A stretch of DNA of 64,000 nt. Source: Moniliophthora roreri. Its lineage: Eukaryota; Basidiomycota; Agaricomycetes; Agaricales; Marasmiaceae. A program made the position numbers and the translations under genes. The stretch covers positions 1,116,001-1,180,000 of the forward strand of contig LATX02000189.1 of the NCBI GenBank assembly GCA_001466705.2, read 5' to 3'. Shown here piece by piece: positions 1-16,321 of this stretch (position 1 is the first letter of the stretch; each line of letters opens with the position of its first letter). Below the pieces are notes generated by a model, which saw only the letters and a list, made by a program, of their open reading frames with translations, did not search any database and had not been told where the DNA came from.

Positions 1-2649
1 AAATCTCTTCTTTCGTCGTGATCACGAACTGCGCTAGGAGCCACATACGTACTCGAAAACACAGCTGATGCCACAGGAACGGGGTTGTCCGCTGTGGTGG
101 CACCATATCTGGCTGACGTAGAAGCTTGACGTCTATCTGCCCTCACATTGTCTGTAGTCGTCGTCGATGACGTGTGCTGTCAAGAATTCATTAAACCACA
201 ACTTGAAATAGACAATATCATAACTTACAGTCGCAGGAAGATCGGCTGCTCTTGCTCTATCCCGCGAGCTCGGGGCGGGATTTACGGAAGATGATGTGAT
301 CACCGGCTGGGTTGTAGATGTCCTGGACGGCCTGTATTCATTCCCTGACCTGCTCGAATACTTGGCACGGTCATAGTCCTCCCTCTCCCTGTGTTTACGA
401 CGACTCTGAATGATGAATTAGATGCTATGTTCGATGTGAAATGTTTGGAATTAAGTGACTCACCCGGTGGCCATGCCCCTTCAATTCATTGTCACTTCCC
501 GAAGATGTGCCAATTCCCTCATTGCCACTCTGGGGCTCCCTCAGCTCTGCGAGTTGCTTGACGGGAATTGCCACCGGAGGCTGTGCTACTTGATTCTGAG
601 GCTCATACAGCGCATTGGCGCTGGAGCTCAGATTCATAGAGGGAATATGAATGGGTGTCGGTGGAACTGGCGCAGTTGCAGATGTCATCTTCGACAGGTG
701 TTGCGTGGATGTGCTGTATGTTGGAGGGAGTGTCTGGGAAGCATATGAAACGCTATTATTAGATGCTTTGGAATTAGACTGAATGATAGGAATCTGGGCG
801 GAAGCTGAGGTACTTGTGAATGTAGGTCTCAAACTGGACGAATAGACATTGGATGGAGGAAGTGAAGCGATTTGAGTAGTTTGCGTTACTGTCGCACCAG
901 TCATTCTCGCACCGGCTTGTGCTTGAGCCATGTTGTGCGCTGAACTATGAGGATACTGTGCACTGCTACTAGGGACTCGTGCATGCTGCCCGTTGGATGC
1001 GCTATAGCTTGCCGTTTGAGATGTGGAACTGGGAGCAGTTGGAAGCTTTGAGGGGTTGGAAGTCTGTTGTGAAAGTGAGGTAGCTTGTCCAGTCACTTGT
1101 GAAGTAGACACGGTTGGCTTGGTACTGGTACTCTGAGGAGCAGGGATCGCGATACTGGGAGCTTTAGAAGCATACTGTTGAGGAGGCGCGTAATTAGCAC
1201 TCTGTGGAGTCACCCTAGAGCGACTACTCGACTGGGGTGCATTCTGCGAGACACTCGGAGTGGTCAGCACAGGGGCGCCGTTAGAAACATGCGCTCCCTG
1301 GAGAAGTGACGTTCAGTAAGTGGGGAAGTAAAAAATTGTGGACTTACTGAGGCGGATTGGTTTTGTAGGTCGTAAGTTCTGTCACGACGTCGGCTAACAC
1401 CATACTTCTGCGCATCGGAATTCTCTCCTTCGTCACTTGAGTCCTTTCCAGCGGTTCTGGCTGCCTTATTGTCGCGCATGATGGTTCGTCCCCATTCATC
1501 GACTTTTATGCGGTCGGACGAGGGTGGAAGTTCTGGAACTCGATTCTTCTCTCGTTCTGGATGTCTAGACTGTCCTCGTGGCCTCTCTGCATCTCGTTTC
1601 CTGTCAACATCGCGATAGGGATAATAGTCTCTGCCGTCCAGTGGAAGTGCCTCTCGAACGCGACTGTTCTCCTTGTCACGCGTACTTGGCCGTTCGCGAT
1701 CACGCTGCAAAGTTTCCCTCATCTTTGCCCTCTCGCGATCCGTCTTCTCTCTCCTTTCCAACTCACGGTCGCGATCCCGATCCCTGTACGTTTTCTCCTT
1801 GTCCCTCTCTCGGCCTCTGTCCTGATCTCTATCTTTTGCACGGTCTCTTTCTTTTTCCATGGCATCTCTTTCTTTTACTCGAGCTTGAGGATCTTCCCTT
1901 AACCTCTCCCTTGCCCGAGCATCTCTCTCCCGTTCTCTGTCTCTCCCTTCAGCTTTCTCTACCTCTCTATCTCTATCCCGGATTCTGTCTCTATCTCTTC
2001 CTCTGTCCTTCTCTCTTTCCCTGCGCTCCATCCCGTTAAGCCTATCCCTTTCCCTACTGTCATCTGCACCTCCTTCTCTGTACATCCGAGAAGAAGAAGA
2101 GTATGCATTCGGTGGAGGGATCCACAACGTTGGGCCAGGTGTTGGAGCGGGTGCTGGGGTCTGTGGTGAGACCTGTCGACCTGTACTAACGTATGGCGAT
2201 GGAGGGACAACGTTCTGATCTGTAACGAGACGGATCGATGCCTGAGGCATGTTGTATGAGCCTGTCGGCATGTCGAAGCTCGCCTTCGCTGTCCTCGTGG
2301 TATCGACATGTTGAGGTGGGCGCTGCGTAGCGTTCGGTATTGATGATGATGATGATGGAATCGTAAGCGGAGGTCGACTGGAGGTCGATTTCGATGGGGG
2401 AGTTGTGTAAGCTGTTGTGTAGTTGGTTCCGCTGCCATGTATCTCGGTGGGAGGTTCCAGACGGGGCGCGCGGCTTGAGGTGCGTTGTTTATCGCCAGAT
2501 TTCTTGACACCTGTACCAAGTACTTGCTTCTCTGTCCTCCCTGAAGATTTGTGCGGTATTTCAGGTTCTGGTTGACGAGGATTCCATAATTTTGAAGCAG
2601 ACTTGGCTTGGGCGGTATTATCATGCTTCCGCTGGAAGAAACTCTTCAT
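1..2649 (-). CDS. Unrecognised disordered protein with Arg/Asp/Glu repeat tract (partial, runs off left edge)
   Basis: The start codon is at 2647-2649 (protein begins MKSFFQRKHDN) and the reading frame stays open to about 1264. A second long exon covers about 470-1270, then short exons continue to position 1, so the C-terminus is outside the window. The first exon has a Ser/Thr/Pro-rich stretch with a short Ser run. It is followed by roughly 150 residues made almost only of R, D, E, K and M in alternating RD/RE/ERD units (about 1530-2040). The second exon is Ser/Thr/Gln/Pro-rich. No catalytic or folded domain was recognised. Alternating Arg-acidic tracts are common in nuclear RNA-processing and scaffold proteins, but that is only an analogy. 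The coding status is well supported because the frame stays open through a strongly biased composition and the splice sites are good, for example GTGAGT near 470. Confidence 0.7.
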
Positions 2650-4028
2650 GCAGCGATCGAGAAGGGTAAAATAAGGGAGACAGAATCAGAATCGTCTCCG
2701 CAAGTGCTGTAGTGGATGATATTTAAGAGGAAGCGAGATTTTGTACATGAGGCGAAGACCCAATGAACCCTGGTTTGGCAAGCGTAGCCCCGAGCTTCTT
2801 GAGACCCCAAGTCACTCACAATTTCGGTACTACGTTGACCAAGGCTCCCTTGAATGGCGTATTCTCAACCTCTGTCAACACTTGATGGGTTTCAGAAGGC
2901 AAGTTTATTGAAGAAAGATACAGTGAGAACACATCAACAAGTCCCTTCATTACGTACTAAACCCTAGAACAATGGAAACAGGAACAGTTGATGTGTGGAC
3001 GAGCTTTTGCCTCCAGGCCTCATGTTTATGCATGCCCCGCGGTGCAGGATAAAGGAACGGAAAGAAACGGATGCAGAAATAGCCGAGTTCGGAGTACAGT
3101 TGAAACACAAAATGCTAACTTAAACGAGTCGGAGACCGAACACTCAGACGGGAATATTTCGTGGCGAATGCATTTGGCCGACATGCACTTCGGGAGGACG
3201 AGATCACGTCTTCTTCATCCCGATGCTATTTAGATGTCAGTACGCTCTCTACATTCCCCACGGCAATCACCTGGCTTGAGTATTGAAGGGTGAAGGCGCA
3301 TTTTGGGGTCGCACAGGGAACACACTCGCCGCCGACATAGGTTGCAGTAAAAGGTTCCTGATTTTTTGCCTATACATGAGGTATAACCAGGACGTAACGT
3401 ACAATAACTTATGACCACCGCTCGAAAGATGATGAGTCAGTGGCAAGGAAGAATTGTTCGCCAAAAAAGCAATGACGAAGCACCATGATTCCAGCATCCG
3501 TCGCGCGTGCTTTAAGAGGCATTGCCATAGGACAGTTCGGGAGACTCCTGGGCCTCAGAACGAGTTCCAGGAATCCGAAGCGGACCAGCGGCTTTGATCT
3601 TACACGATTTTGACTCATTACCGACAGTAGACAGCGAAAAGGCTGGTGAGGACCACGAAGGATCTTCCTGTCGAGACAATTTAAGGATCGTGTAGTTCAC
3701 GCACAATATAAGAAAGACAACACCTGATTGAACTTGAGATCTTGCAAGGACTCATTACAATTGCTGGGACTCGGATGGAGGAGAACAGAGCTCAGGATTT
3801 GAGAAAATCAGGTGCTGGGTTTGTAAGCATTCGGCAATTTGCTTAGGGTTAGGGATAGCTGACTGGCACCAACGTCTCCCTTAATACATCGCGCCTCCTC
3901 GTCCTATCATTCTACTAGAGGTTCTGGGTTAACAAGTCAGCTAGTCTCGCTCTCTCAGAATTATGGTATGTCCATCTTAATGTCACTGGCCGGTTTGTAC
4001 TGAATTTAATGTTATCTAGAATGATAAC
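2650..4028. other. Intergenic region, no gene recognised
   Basis: This is the space between the divergent starts of the disordered-protein gene and UBP15. Open frames here are short and have no recognisable domain. The only pattern noted is a telomere-like TTAGGG doublet at 3843-3854, upstream of UBP15. Both promoters should lie here. Confidence 0.5.
3843..3854 (+). promoter_or_regulatory. Telomere-like TTAGGG doublet upstream of UBP15
   Basis: Two perfect TTAGGG units lie in tandem about 175 bp upstream of the UBP15 start. In yeasts such motifs can be bound by Tbf1/Teb1-type factors at promoters. Whether that happens here is inference. Two units are too few to call a telomere relic. Confidence 0.3.
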
Positions 4029-8279
<4,251 letters not shown>

Positions 8280-8452
8280 TCAATTCTACCAAGCAAGGGG
8301 ACCTATTCATTACACATCTCTTGATTTTCTTTCAGCCAGTGTACTCTTTCTCTTTACACTCCATTACAGTAAATCTCTCGGTTGTGCTATGTAAACCATG
8401 TGATATCAAGCTCTTTTATACAATGCAGGGTACTAAGATAGACGCGTATCAG

Positions 8453-9352
8453 CTACTTCCGTTTCTTGTTCTTCTTAGCCTGGTGAAGCAGTCAATTCTA
8501 GAACGCCTGGCAATGATTGGAGTACTCACGGAACGGGGTGTGGAAGGACTCTTGGAAGATTCTGCATCACTGGACGCGGCGCTATGTACCCCATTGCTAA
8601 CTGCAGGAGAAAGACCATTTGTGGTCAATTTAGTGACTGAAGGACTTGGGGTAGTAGGAGTAGGGGCTTGCGCTGACTGAGAAGGGGTCCCTGCCCCGGC
8701 AACAGAGGATTGTGCGGGAGCGACCTCCAATTTAACGCCGTATTTCTGAGCTGGAAATCATAAAGTTGAGTACACGAGACAGGTTTTTACTAGAGATACA
8801 CTCACCTAACTCAGCCTTTCGTTCAGCTGTGGATTCGAATATCTGGCGCATCTTCTCGTTTGCGAGCATTTCATTGGCAGTTTGGAAGATGACAGGCCCC
8901 CAGCCTTCGACGAACGAATTTGCTTCATTTACCACTTCAACTATCTCGGCTTCGAGTTCCTTCTCTGCCGCCAGGAGACTGTTCCAAAGTTCATCCCCAA
9001 TCGAGCCCTTTTGAAGCAAATTCTGGAGAGCAGGCTTGTCTTCTCGGATACGAAGGACTCGCTGTACATTTGCCATTGCCCGACGAACGAGAGCTGACTT
9101 CAAGACGACATCTGGTGTAGGTGGATCGGTTTTTCCAAGGAGTGTAACATATGCATTGCGTTCTGGGTGATCAGGAAAGTACGGTTCAAATGGTTGAGCT
9201 AAACGAGAACGCGACAGTCAGTCATTCTTCCCGACAATTGTGCACGTAAATTGGTACTCACAAGCAAGTCGCTTTCTGTAGAAATGACTGAAAATGAATA
9301 ATCCTCCGAATACGACGATAACATAGGCCACGGGCACTAGGATCGAAGCCAT
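8453..9352 (-). CDS. SEC66: Sec66/Sec71 subunit of the Sec62/63 post-translational translocon
   Basis: An ER membrane protein of the Sec63 complex, which helps feed completed preproteins into the Sec61 channel. It starts at 9350-9352 (MASILVPVAYVIVV), and this end forms the single membrane anchor (about residues 3-22) followed by FYRKR. The body matches the Sec66 family: YVTLLGKTDPPTPD, LKSALVRRAMANVQRV, LRIREDKPALQNLLQKGS, GDELWNSLLAAEKELEAE, and EGWGPVIFQTANEML. The C-terminal region is Ser/Pro/Thr-rich. I infer a last intron (GTGAGT donor, CACCAG acceptor), giving a lysine-rich tail AKKNKKRK before the stop at 8453. Reading through instead would give a slightly different tail ending at 8449. 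The gene is divergent from citrate synthase. Confidence 0.9.
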
Positions 9353-9909
9353 GGCAGAAACGCGAGAGGGTTTCGAGAGAAGACTGAGATGAGATGAGCT
9401 GGCGACGTGTTACACGTTGCGTGTCTCGTTTGTATGTTCTTATTTGAACCTAAAGCCCTCGGAGGGCTGAGATGAATAGCTTGTAGGGCTTTCCAGATCC
9501 ACTAGCCGTTGTCGGCCAGCAGCTTTCTTGAACTTGGCTGAACTAATGCCCGCTGCGGCCACTGCAGATACTTGAAGCCCCTTAATAAGTCATGTTATGG
9601 GTGAGCCACACACTGAATAGCATAGTATTCCTTGAATCTGCTGTGTAGCTCCTTAATTGCTCAATATGGTGAATTCAATGTCCAGCTAGGAGTGATCGTA
9701 TTCGGCAGAGGGTTCGAAGTCCAAGGCCGCACACAAGTCTGCCGCAGCGGAAGTTGGGTGGAAGCGCTCGTGCCATCCTCAAGGTACAAAGAGGCTCCGG
9801 AATGCCGATGATTCTCAGAATCAAGTTTACTCCAGTCCAGCATAAGTTACTCCAGATTTCGAAACTTCATTGCTTCCCCTCAACTTTCTTTCTGTCTCCT
9901 ACCATCATC
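9353..9909. other. Divergent promoter region between SEC66 and citrate synthase
   Basis: This 557 bp stretch lies between two start codons on opposite strands. No open frame of note and no RNA gene was recognised. It should hold both promoters. Confidence 0.5.
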
Positions 9910-12038
9910 ATGCTTTCGCGAGCCATCTTTTCACGAACGCTGTCCAGGACGACCAACAGCGCGCTCAGTCATGAGAGTCGGAGATTGGCCTCCACCAAGG
10001 TGCCGCAGTCCGTTCATTGTCCCGCTTTCTCCAGAACTGAGTTTAGACATGTTGCTATCTAGTCGCTGAAGGAAACGATCGAGGAAGTCATTCCTGCAAA
10101 ACAGGCTCACTTGAAGAGACTGGTAGGTTTTACTGCTTCCGAGCTCGCGTTGGTAGTGATGGACCCACGTCTTCAGAAAGACCAGCATGCGGATACCGTG
10201 ATTGGCGACGTAAAGGTAAACTGCAATTCGATGCATCGTTACCTATACCAGGGTTGACGCAAGTTGTCATGCAAGGTCGCGAACGTGCTCGGAGGAATGC
10301 GGGGATTGCGTGCAATGTTGTGGGACTCGTCAGTGTTAGATCCGGAAGAAGTATGGTTCTCTATACATCGAAGAAGCCTGACTTTTCAACGCTTTTTCAG
10401 GGAATCCGATTCCATGGTATGTCTATTCCAGACTGCCAGCGTCAGCTCCCTCCTGCACCTGGTGGAAAAGAGATCATTGCCGAGTCAATGCTCTGGTTAC
10501 TCCTCACTGGCCAGGTTCCTACACCCGAACAAACGCGTGAGCTGTCAAGGGAATTGGCAGAGAAAGGAGATCTTCCCGAACATGTCGAAAAACTCATTGA
10601 CTCGTGAGGTTTCTTATTCGGTGCTCTACCTAGCAACTAAAACGAGACTGTTCGGAACAGGCTACCTCAATCTCTTCACCCGATGACTCAACTCGGCATG
10701 GGTGTAGCAGCTTTGAACCATGACAGCGCTTTCCAGAAAGCGTACGAGAAAGGCATGAAGAAGTCTGAGTACTGGACACACACTTTGGACGATTGTATCA
10801 ACCTCGTTGCTCGCCTCCCAGCTTTGGCCGCCCGTATCTACAGAAATGTGTACAAACCTGGCACACCTCTTCCTGCATTGGACAAGGATCTGGATCTTGT
10901 CGGCAACTATTCGAGGTTGCTCGGTTTTGGTGATAACCAGGATCTGACCGAGTATTTGCGATTGTACATCGCGATTCACGGTGACCATGAGGGTGGTAAC
11001 GCCTCTGCGCACACAGCTCGTACGTGAATGGGTTCCTTTCTTTCATCGTATACTGAACCTATGGCTGCAGATCTCGTCGGTTCGACTCTTTCCGACCCCT
11101 ACCTCTCCTACGCGGCTGCCCTCTTCGCTCTTGCCGGACCTCTCCATGGGTTTGTATCTTTGTTGGTAGATATCCGCTAAGCTGACTTATTTCATCAGTC
11201 TTGCCAACCAGGAAGTCTTGAGGTGGCAACTTGCAATGCAGAAGGAAGTTGGTGACAACATCACTCACGATATCATCAAAGATTATCTCTGGAAGACTTT
11301 GAAATCCGGACAGGTTGTGCCTGGGTAAGTTTTTATCTTTTCCATCTCGTCGGACTCTAAACACTGATTTGCCTTCTCAACAGTTACGGTCATGGTGTAT
11401 TGCGAAGCCCCGATCCCCGGTTCATCGCTCTTCAGAACTTCTGTGATGCCCGTCCCGAGCTTCTGAAGAGTCCAATCATTCAACTCGTCAAACAGGTAAA
11501 CGATCTGGCCATCGCTTGAGGTTACACAGACTAAAGCATTTTGTTTAGACTTACGAAGTCGCTCCTGGTATTCTCAAGGAGCATGGAAAGGTTTGTGGTG
11601 ACCATTACTTGTACGAAAAATGCTATTCTAATTCTGTATTTGCCACGTCAGACCAAAAACCCCTATCCCAACGTCGATGCGGCATCTGGTAGGTGTTCAT
11701 TTCTAATGGAAAAACTATCAACTGAATTTCCGTCCGTAGGATGCGTGCTTTACCACTACGGTCTGACACAATTCAAGTACTATACCGTCATCTTTGGTGT
11801 TTCACGGGGTGTGCTATTCTTAATTATGCATGTTTTTTTTTCACCACATACTGATGTATCGTTTTAGCTCTTGGTTGCGTGACACAGCTCGTCTGGGCAA
11901 GGGCACTTGGTTTGCCCATTGAACGACCCAAATGTATGTTCCAAGCCTGAAAGAATACAGGTCACTAAACTTACTTCCTCTGTTACAGCCTACTCTCTCG
12001 AAGCAATCGAACAACTCGCAAAAAGTGGAAGCAAGTAA
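9910..12038 (+). CDS. CIT1: Citrate synthase, mitochondrial
   Basis: Condenses acetyl-CoA and oxaloacetate to citrate, the entry step of the TCA cycle. The protein opens with an Arg/Ser-rich, acid-free presequence ([17 protein letters not shown]), typical of matrix import. It continues with [19 protein letters not shown], then, after small introns, DTVIGDVK and VLGGMRGL. The catalytic triad is visible: His in [12 protein letters not shown], His in [14 protein letters not shown], and Asp in [11 protein letters not shown]. The substrate-binding Arg lies in [11 protein letters not shown]. At least eight short introns can be read by matching splice ends, for example the intron after the presequence ending in TCTAG near 10061. 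The stop TAA is at 12036-12038. Nothing in the sequence suggests a peroxisomal form, as the C-terminus is SGSK. Confidence 0.96.
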
Positions 12039-12381
12039 CGGATATCCTCATTGAACTATTGTTATATTGTGTCAAGTACATCTTTAAATTTCAAGAGGAA
12101 CGGTTTCATAGGACTGAGGAGAGTTCGTGAAAAAGTATCATCAACTGAATCCTCGGCAAAATGAAAGAGATCGAATGAATAGATAAGTTACCGATATCAT
12201 ATAAACTGTAAACGGTCTGCATAACAGCATACCACTTACGGTTAAGACCCTTGATAGAAAGTCGAGAGAAACAGGATGACCATAGTTTAGAAGGGGTATC
12301 GCTTGATGGTGAAGGGGAAAAAGAGTAGGAAAAGTCCACGCAAGTCCCAGCCGTCGTGAACGGTACCCAAAAATACTCAAA
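12039..12381. other. Convergent 3' region, nothing recognised
   Basis: This lies between the stop of citrate synthase and the stop of the proline-rich gene on the other strand. It is AT-richer and should hold both 3' UTRs. No further feature was seen. Confidence 0.5.
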
Positions 12382-13670
12382 CTAGAATCTCCTGGCCTGC
12401 TGTTGGGGTGGTGGCATCATATGTTGAGGAGGCGGTCGCCCACCGTAACCAGCTGGAGGCATCTGTCCGGGACCACTTGGTGGTGGAGGACCGCGCATCT
12501 GAGGCGGCATTTGCCCTGGTGGTTGGCCTGGAGGGAATTGCTGTGGTCTTGGCGGACCCTGACCGGGGCCGGGACCATAGCCACCTATCTGTGTAGGCGG
12601 CATTGGGCCGCCGTGCCCAGGAGGCGGTGGTCCTTGCCCGGGTGCATAGCCGCGAGGAGGCCCTTGATTTGGTGGTGGAGGTCCGACGCGTGCACCTGGA
12701 GGTAATGAGTTGGAATGCTGAGGTATAGGTCGCTGTTGAGGACCTTGAGGGCCAGGGCCAGGTCCGGGAGCTGATGCAGGACCGGGGTCACGAAGGGAAA
12801 CGGGTGTAGGACCCCCGGGAGCGCCAGGAGTTTTCTCTGCTGCCTTGAGGATTTCGTCGCTAGAACCAAGAGATTGAGACCTAAATATGGAAAGTGCAAC
12901 AAGATTGTTGAAAAGCAAAACTCACTCGAGTAGGTTGAGTGCGGCACATAGAACGACCCATTCTACGCAATCTTCGTTTCCTTCTCCCAGAGTCTGCCAA
13001 ACAGCCTTCTCCTCTGGAGTTTTGCCGGTTATACTGATTCTAGTGCCGCCACCGTTTGGTCCTGGAGGGTTCTTTTGGATCTTGCCAAACTCGATACGCT
13101 TTGGAGGAATATTGTGGCCAGCATAGGCAAAGTAGAACATACTCCAAAATGCAGCATTGGGGTTTGGTTTGGATATTTGGAAGAGAGGGAGATCCGGGGA
13201 GTCGGGTGATGGTAGCGATAGTTTATAGATGGGGGATATGACACCGGTATTAGCAATGGACCATTTAAGATTTCTGGAAGCTTCGCAACGAACTACACGG
13301 GAAGAAGCTGGGGCAGAATGGCCTGGGTCAGAAGCAGAAGCTTTGGTATTGTTATTTGAACGAGGTGGAAAGAGCTTGGCAACGCAGAGATCGCCTTGCG
13401 GTGACGGAGTCAAGAGGTAGTTTTCGGTATTCTAGAGTCGATTTGAGTTGAATAAATATTGAACAAGACAAAGTTTGCAACGAACGTAGTTGGTATGAAG
13501 GTAAGAATAGAGAATGTTTGAGGGTTGCCCTGCAGAAAGAAGGTTAGATGACTGAAAAGAGAGATTATCATAAACCTGAGCGAACCATGAGGAGTGACTA
13601 TGAGAGTTGGTAGATGATTTGGAATAGGAGGATGAGTGGGAGAAGTATAGACTGTGTATATCGCAGCCAT
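12382..13670 (-). CDS. Unrecognised protein with folded N-terminal half and Pro/Gly-rich tail
   Basis: The probable start is at 13668-13670 (MAAIYTVYTSPTHPP). The first exon is followed by one or two introns whose exact ends I could not settle. A long open exon then covers about 12922-13430. It includes NTENYLLTPSPQGDL, a segment rich in aromatic residues (AAFWSMFYFAYAGHNIPP) and EDCVEWVVLCAALNLLE. After a short intron comes a helix-like piece and then about 150 residues of Pro, Gly and Gln in PPPGPG-type repeats, ending in ARRF at 12384. The front part looks folded and is compatible with a small beta-rich domain. I do not recognise a family. The tail resembles low-complexity tails that mediate weak protein or RNA contacts, which is inference. 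The gene diverges from the PP2A B56 gene. Confidence 0.75.
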
Positions 13671-13876
13671 GGGAGACTGAGGGCAAGATACTGAGCGTGA
13701 CTTGTAGTGTGACACACTGACAGTCAACCACACAATCCTCTTGGTTCATCGATTCACGAGCCTCACACCTCACTCCAAACTCGGTTCTCCTCAGCGCTCT
13801 CAGCCTTTTTTGCAGAGCCTCAGATAAATCCTGTGAGGTTGGAACTTGGGCGGCTACTTTTCTCAGATTTTTAGGC

Positions 13877-16321
13877 ATGAAGAGCTTCAAAAAGCTTTCT
13901 GTACGCGATGTCAACACTCGCATCCTTTCTCTCGACTCAATCCTCTGCTTTTTTTAGCTTAGAAAGGGCTCAGATTCGTCCTCAAAGAAAGAATCGAAGA
14001 GCTCGTCGAACAATAGCACTAATAATTCAACTCCTCCTCCTCCTCCTCCAAAACCAGTGCAGCAGTCAGCCCCTCCACAGCCAGCTCCGTCTCAATCTCT
14101 CTCCCCTCCAATTCTGGTCGTCAGTCCAGATCAGTCCTCAGAGCCTCTCTCTCGCGTTCAGAATAATTCCTCCTCTCCTGACCGACACGCCCAGTCAACG
14201 GAGCTTTCTCCAAATGCTACACCCCCTCGCAACACCACCCTCAACCGTCTTCGTGCCGGTCCAAAGGACACTATCCCCATTGTCGGCAAACCACCTCGCA
14301 AGCAGCGTAGTAGTCGCTTTGTTGTGACGGAAAAGGTCGAGATAGAACGCTTGCCGCCCTTTTCAGGTCAGTCGTTGATCGTTTGCGTGTTCCTTTGTCC
14401 TTCTCACTTATTCAAAAAAAAAAATAATCATAACTTACAGAAACACCTCCGGCCGAGCGTCCCCAGCTTTTCCTTAAAAAGCTTCACCAATGTCGTGTTC
14501 TTTTCGACTTTAACGATGCCAGTTCAGAACTCAAAGGCAAACAAATCAAAGCTCAAACACTCCACGAGATGCTCGAGTACATCACTACTCAACGTGGTGT
14601 CATAACAGACAACGTATACCCAGAGGTGGTCAACATGGTATTCGTTTCATTCACCGCCGTTACGTGTCGAATTTCAACTCATCAGACCCCCTAGTTTGCT
14701 ACCAACCTCTTCCGTTCCATACCCCCTCCCGTAAATCCAACAGGTGACGCCTTCGATCCGGAAGAAGACGAACCAGTCCTCGAACTCGCATGGCCTCACC
14801 TTCAAATCGTCTATGAATTCTTCCTGCGATTCGTTGAGTCACCCGATTTCAACACCAATCTGGCCAAGCGATATATCGATCAGTCGTTCGTTTTGAATCT
14901 TCTCGAACTCTTCGATTCAGAAGATCCTCGAGAACGCGACTTTTTAAAGACTACCCTACACCGAATTTACGGCAAATTCCTTAATCTCCGGGCATTTATT
15001 CGTCGCTCTATCAATAACGTCTTCTTCCACTTCATCTACGAGACCGAGAGACATAACGGCATAGCTGAACTCCTCGAGATTCTCGGGTCCATCATCAACG
15101 GTTTTGCCCTTCCCCTCAAGGAAGAGCACAAGATCTTCTTGACACGAGTTCTCATCCCACTCCACAAGGTCAAAAGCCTGTCATTGTACCACCCCCAACT
15201 GGCGTACTGTGTCGTTCAGTTTTTGGAAAAGGACTCGTCCCTGGCGGAGGAAGTCATGCTCGGCCTGCTTAAATACTGGCCCAAGGTCAATTCGCCAAAG
15301 GAGGTCATGTTTTTGAACGAGGTCGAAGAAATCCTCGATGTCACCGACCCTGCAGAATTCCAGAAGATACAAATTCCCCTTTTCCAACAAATGGCCAAGT
15401 GCATAAACAGTCAGCACTTCCAGGTCGCAGAAAGAGCGCTTCTCTACTGGAATAACGAATACGTTGTCAATTTGATGAGCGATAACCTTTCGGTTATTCT
15501 TCCCATCGTATTCCCTGCACTATACACAAACTCTAAATCCCATTGGAATCGGTCAGTTCCTGCCTCTACTACTACGAGTGATTCTCACGTACTCTGACAG
15601 GACAATACATGGAATGGTCTACAATGCCCTCAAGCTGTTCATGGAGATTAATCCTGACTTGTTCGACGAATCAATGCAGCAATACAAGCAACGAAAGATT
15701 GAGTGCGTGTGTTGATATCAATCACCCGTTTCTCTAGCTCACGTGTCTGTTCCTTCGATAAGGGAACAACAAGAAGCTGTCAGGAAATACGAAGCGTGGC
15801 AAAAGATGCGGGAGACCGCGCTCAAGAATGCTCCAAACGGCAAATTACCAGAAGGCTATCATGAAATTCCACACCCTCCACCACCGCCACCTCCTACTTT
15901 GGACGATGTGGATATTCTTGACCTATCGATGGAGCTCAACGCTGCTTCAATCGATGATGTTACAGGGGAATTAGATGAGCACGGTATTGAGAGAGTGCCT
16001 ATGGCAGATCCCGGATTAGACGTACGTTAATCTTAACAATTCTTGAGTTTCGTTCCTGCTGTATCTAAAGTAATCTATGCGTATCCCCTTCCTTTCACAG
16101 CAAACATATCCAGATGTTGGGTCAGAGCTGACGCCATCGCACCAAAGCCCTCATGTTCGCCGGAAGAGCGTGCTCCCAGGTATGTTTAAACAGATTACGA
16201 AAGCGTCCTAGAGCTGATGGTGTTCATCACTGATCGTTGTTTAGTGGACCCTTCTGTTCTTCACGACCTGCAGGCGCATCGAAGTCTCGACGACACCATA
16301 GGAAGGAACGTCCCGCTATGA
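13877..16321 (+). CDS. RTS1: PP2A regulatory subunit B56 (B')
   Basis: Targets protein phosphatase 2A to its substrates; fungal B56 proteins act in septation, stress response and chromosome cohesion. Exon 1 codes MKSFKKLS, and a 58 bp intron joins it to [12 protein letters not shown] disordered Ser/Pro/Gln-rich N-terminus follows, then [19 protein letters not shown], which marks the entry to the B56 domain. The helical-repeat body is unmistakable: [70 protein letters not shown], and [16 protein letters not shown]. The C-terminal part carries a PPPPPPP stretch and an acidic segment, and ends GRNVPL with TGA at 16319-16321. The gene has several short introns, and the last (16180-16244) gives a clean join. 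Confidence 0.95.

Noticed and set aside
1578..2039. Plus-strand open frame of 153 codons rich in Leu, Pro and Ser
   Set aside because: It is the antisense reading of the Arg-acidic repeat tract of the minus-strand gene. Repetitive composition keeps the opposite strand open, and there is no independent support.
3230..3418. Minus-strand Cys-rich frame (CNLCRRRVCSLC)
   Set aside because: Short, overlapping several other random frames, and without flanking conserved sequence. The cysteine spacing does not match a zinc-finger family I know.
9690..9730. GGTTCGAAGTCC, resembling a tRNA T-loop
   Set aside because: No matching acceptor stem, D-arm or anticodon arm could be formed around it.
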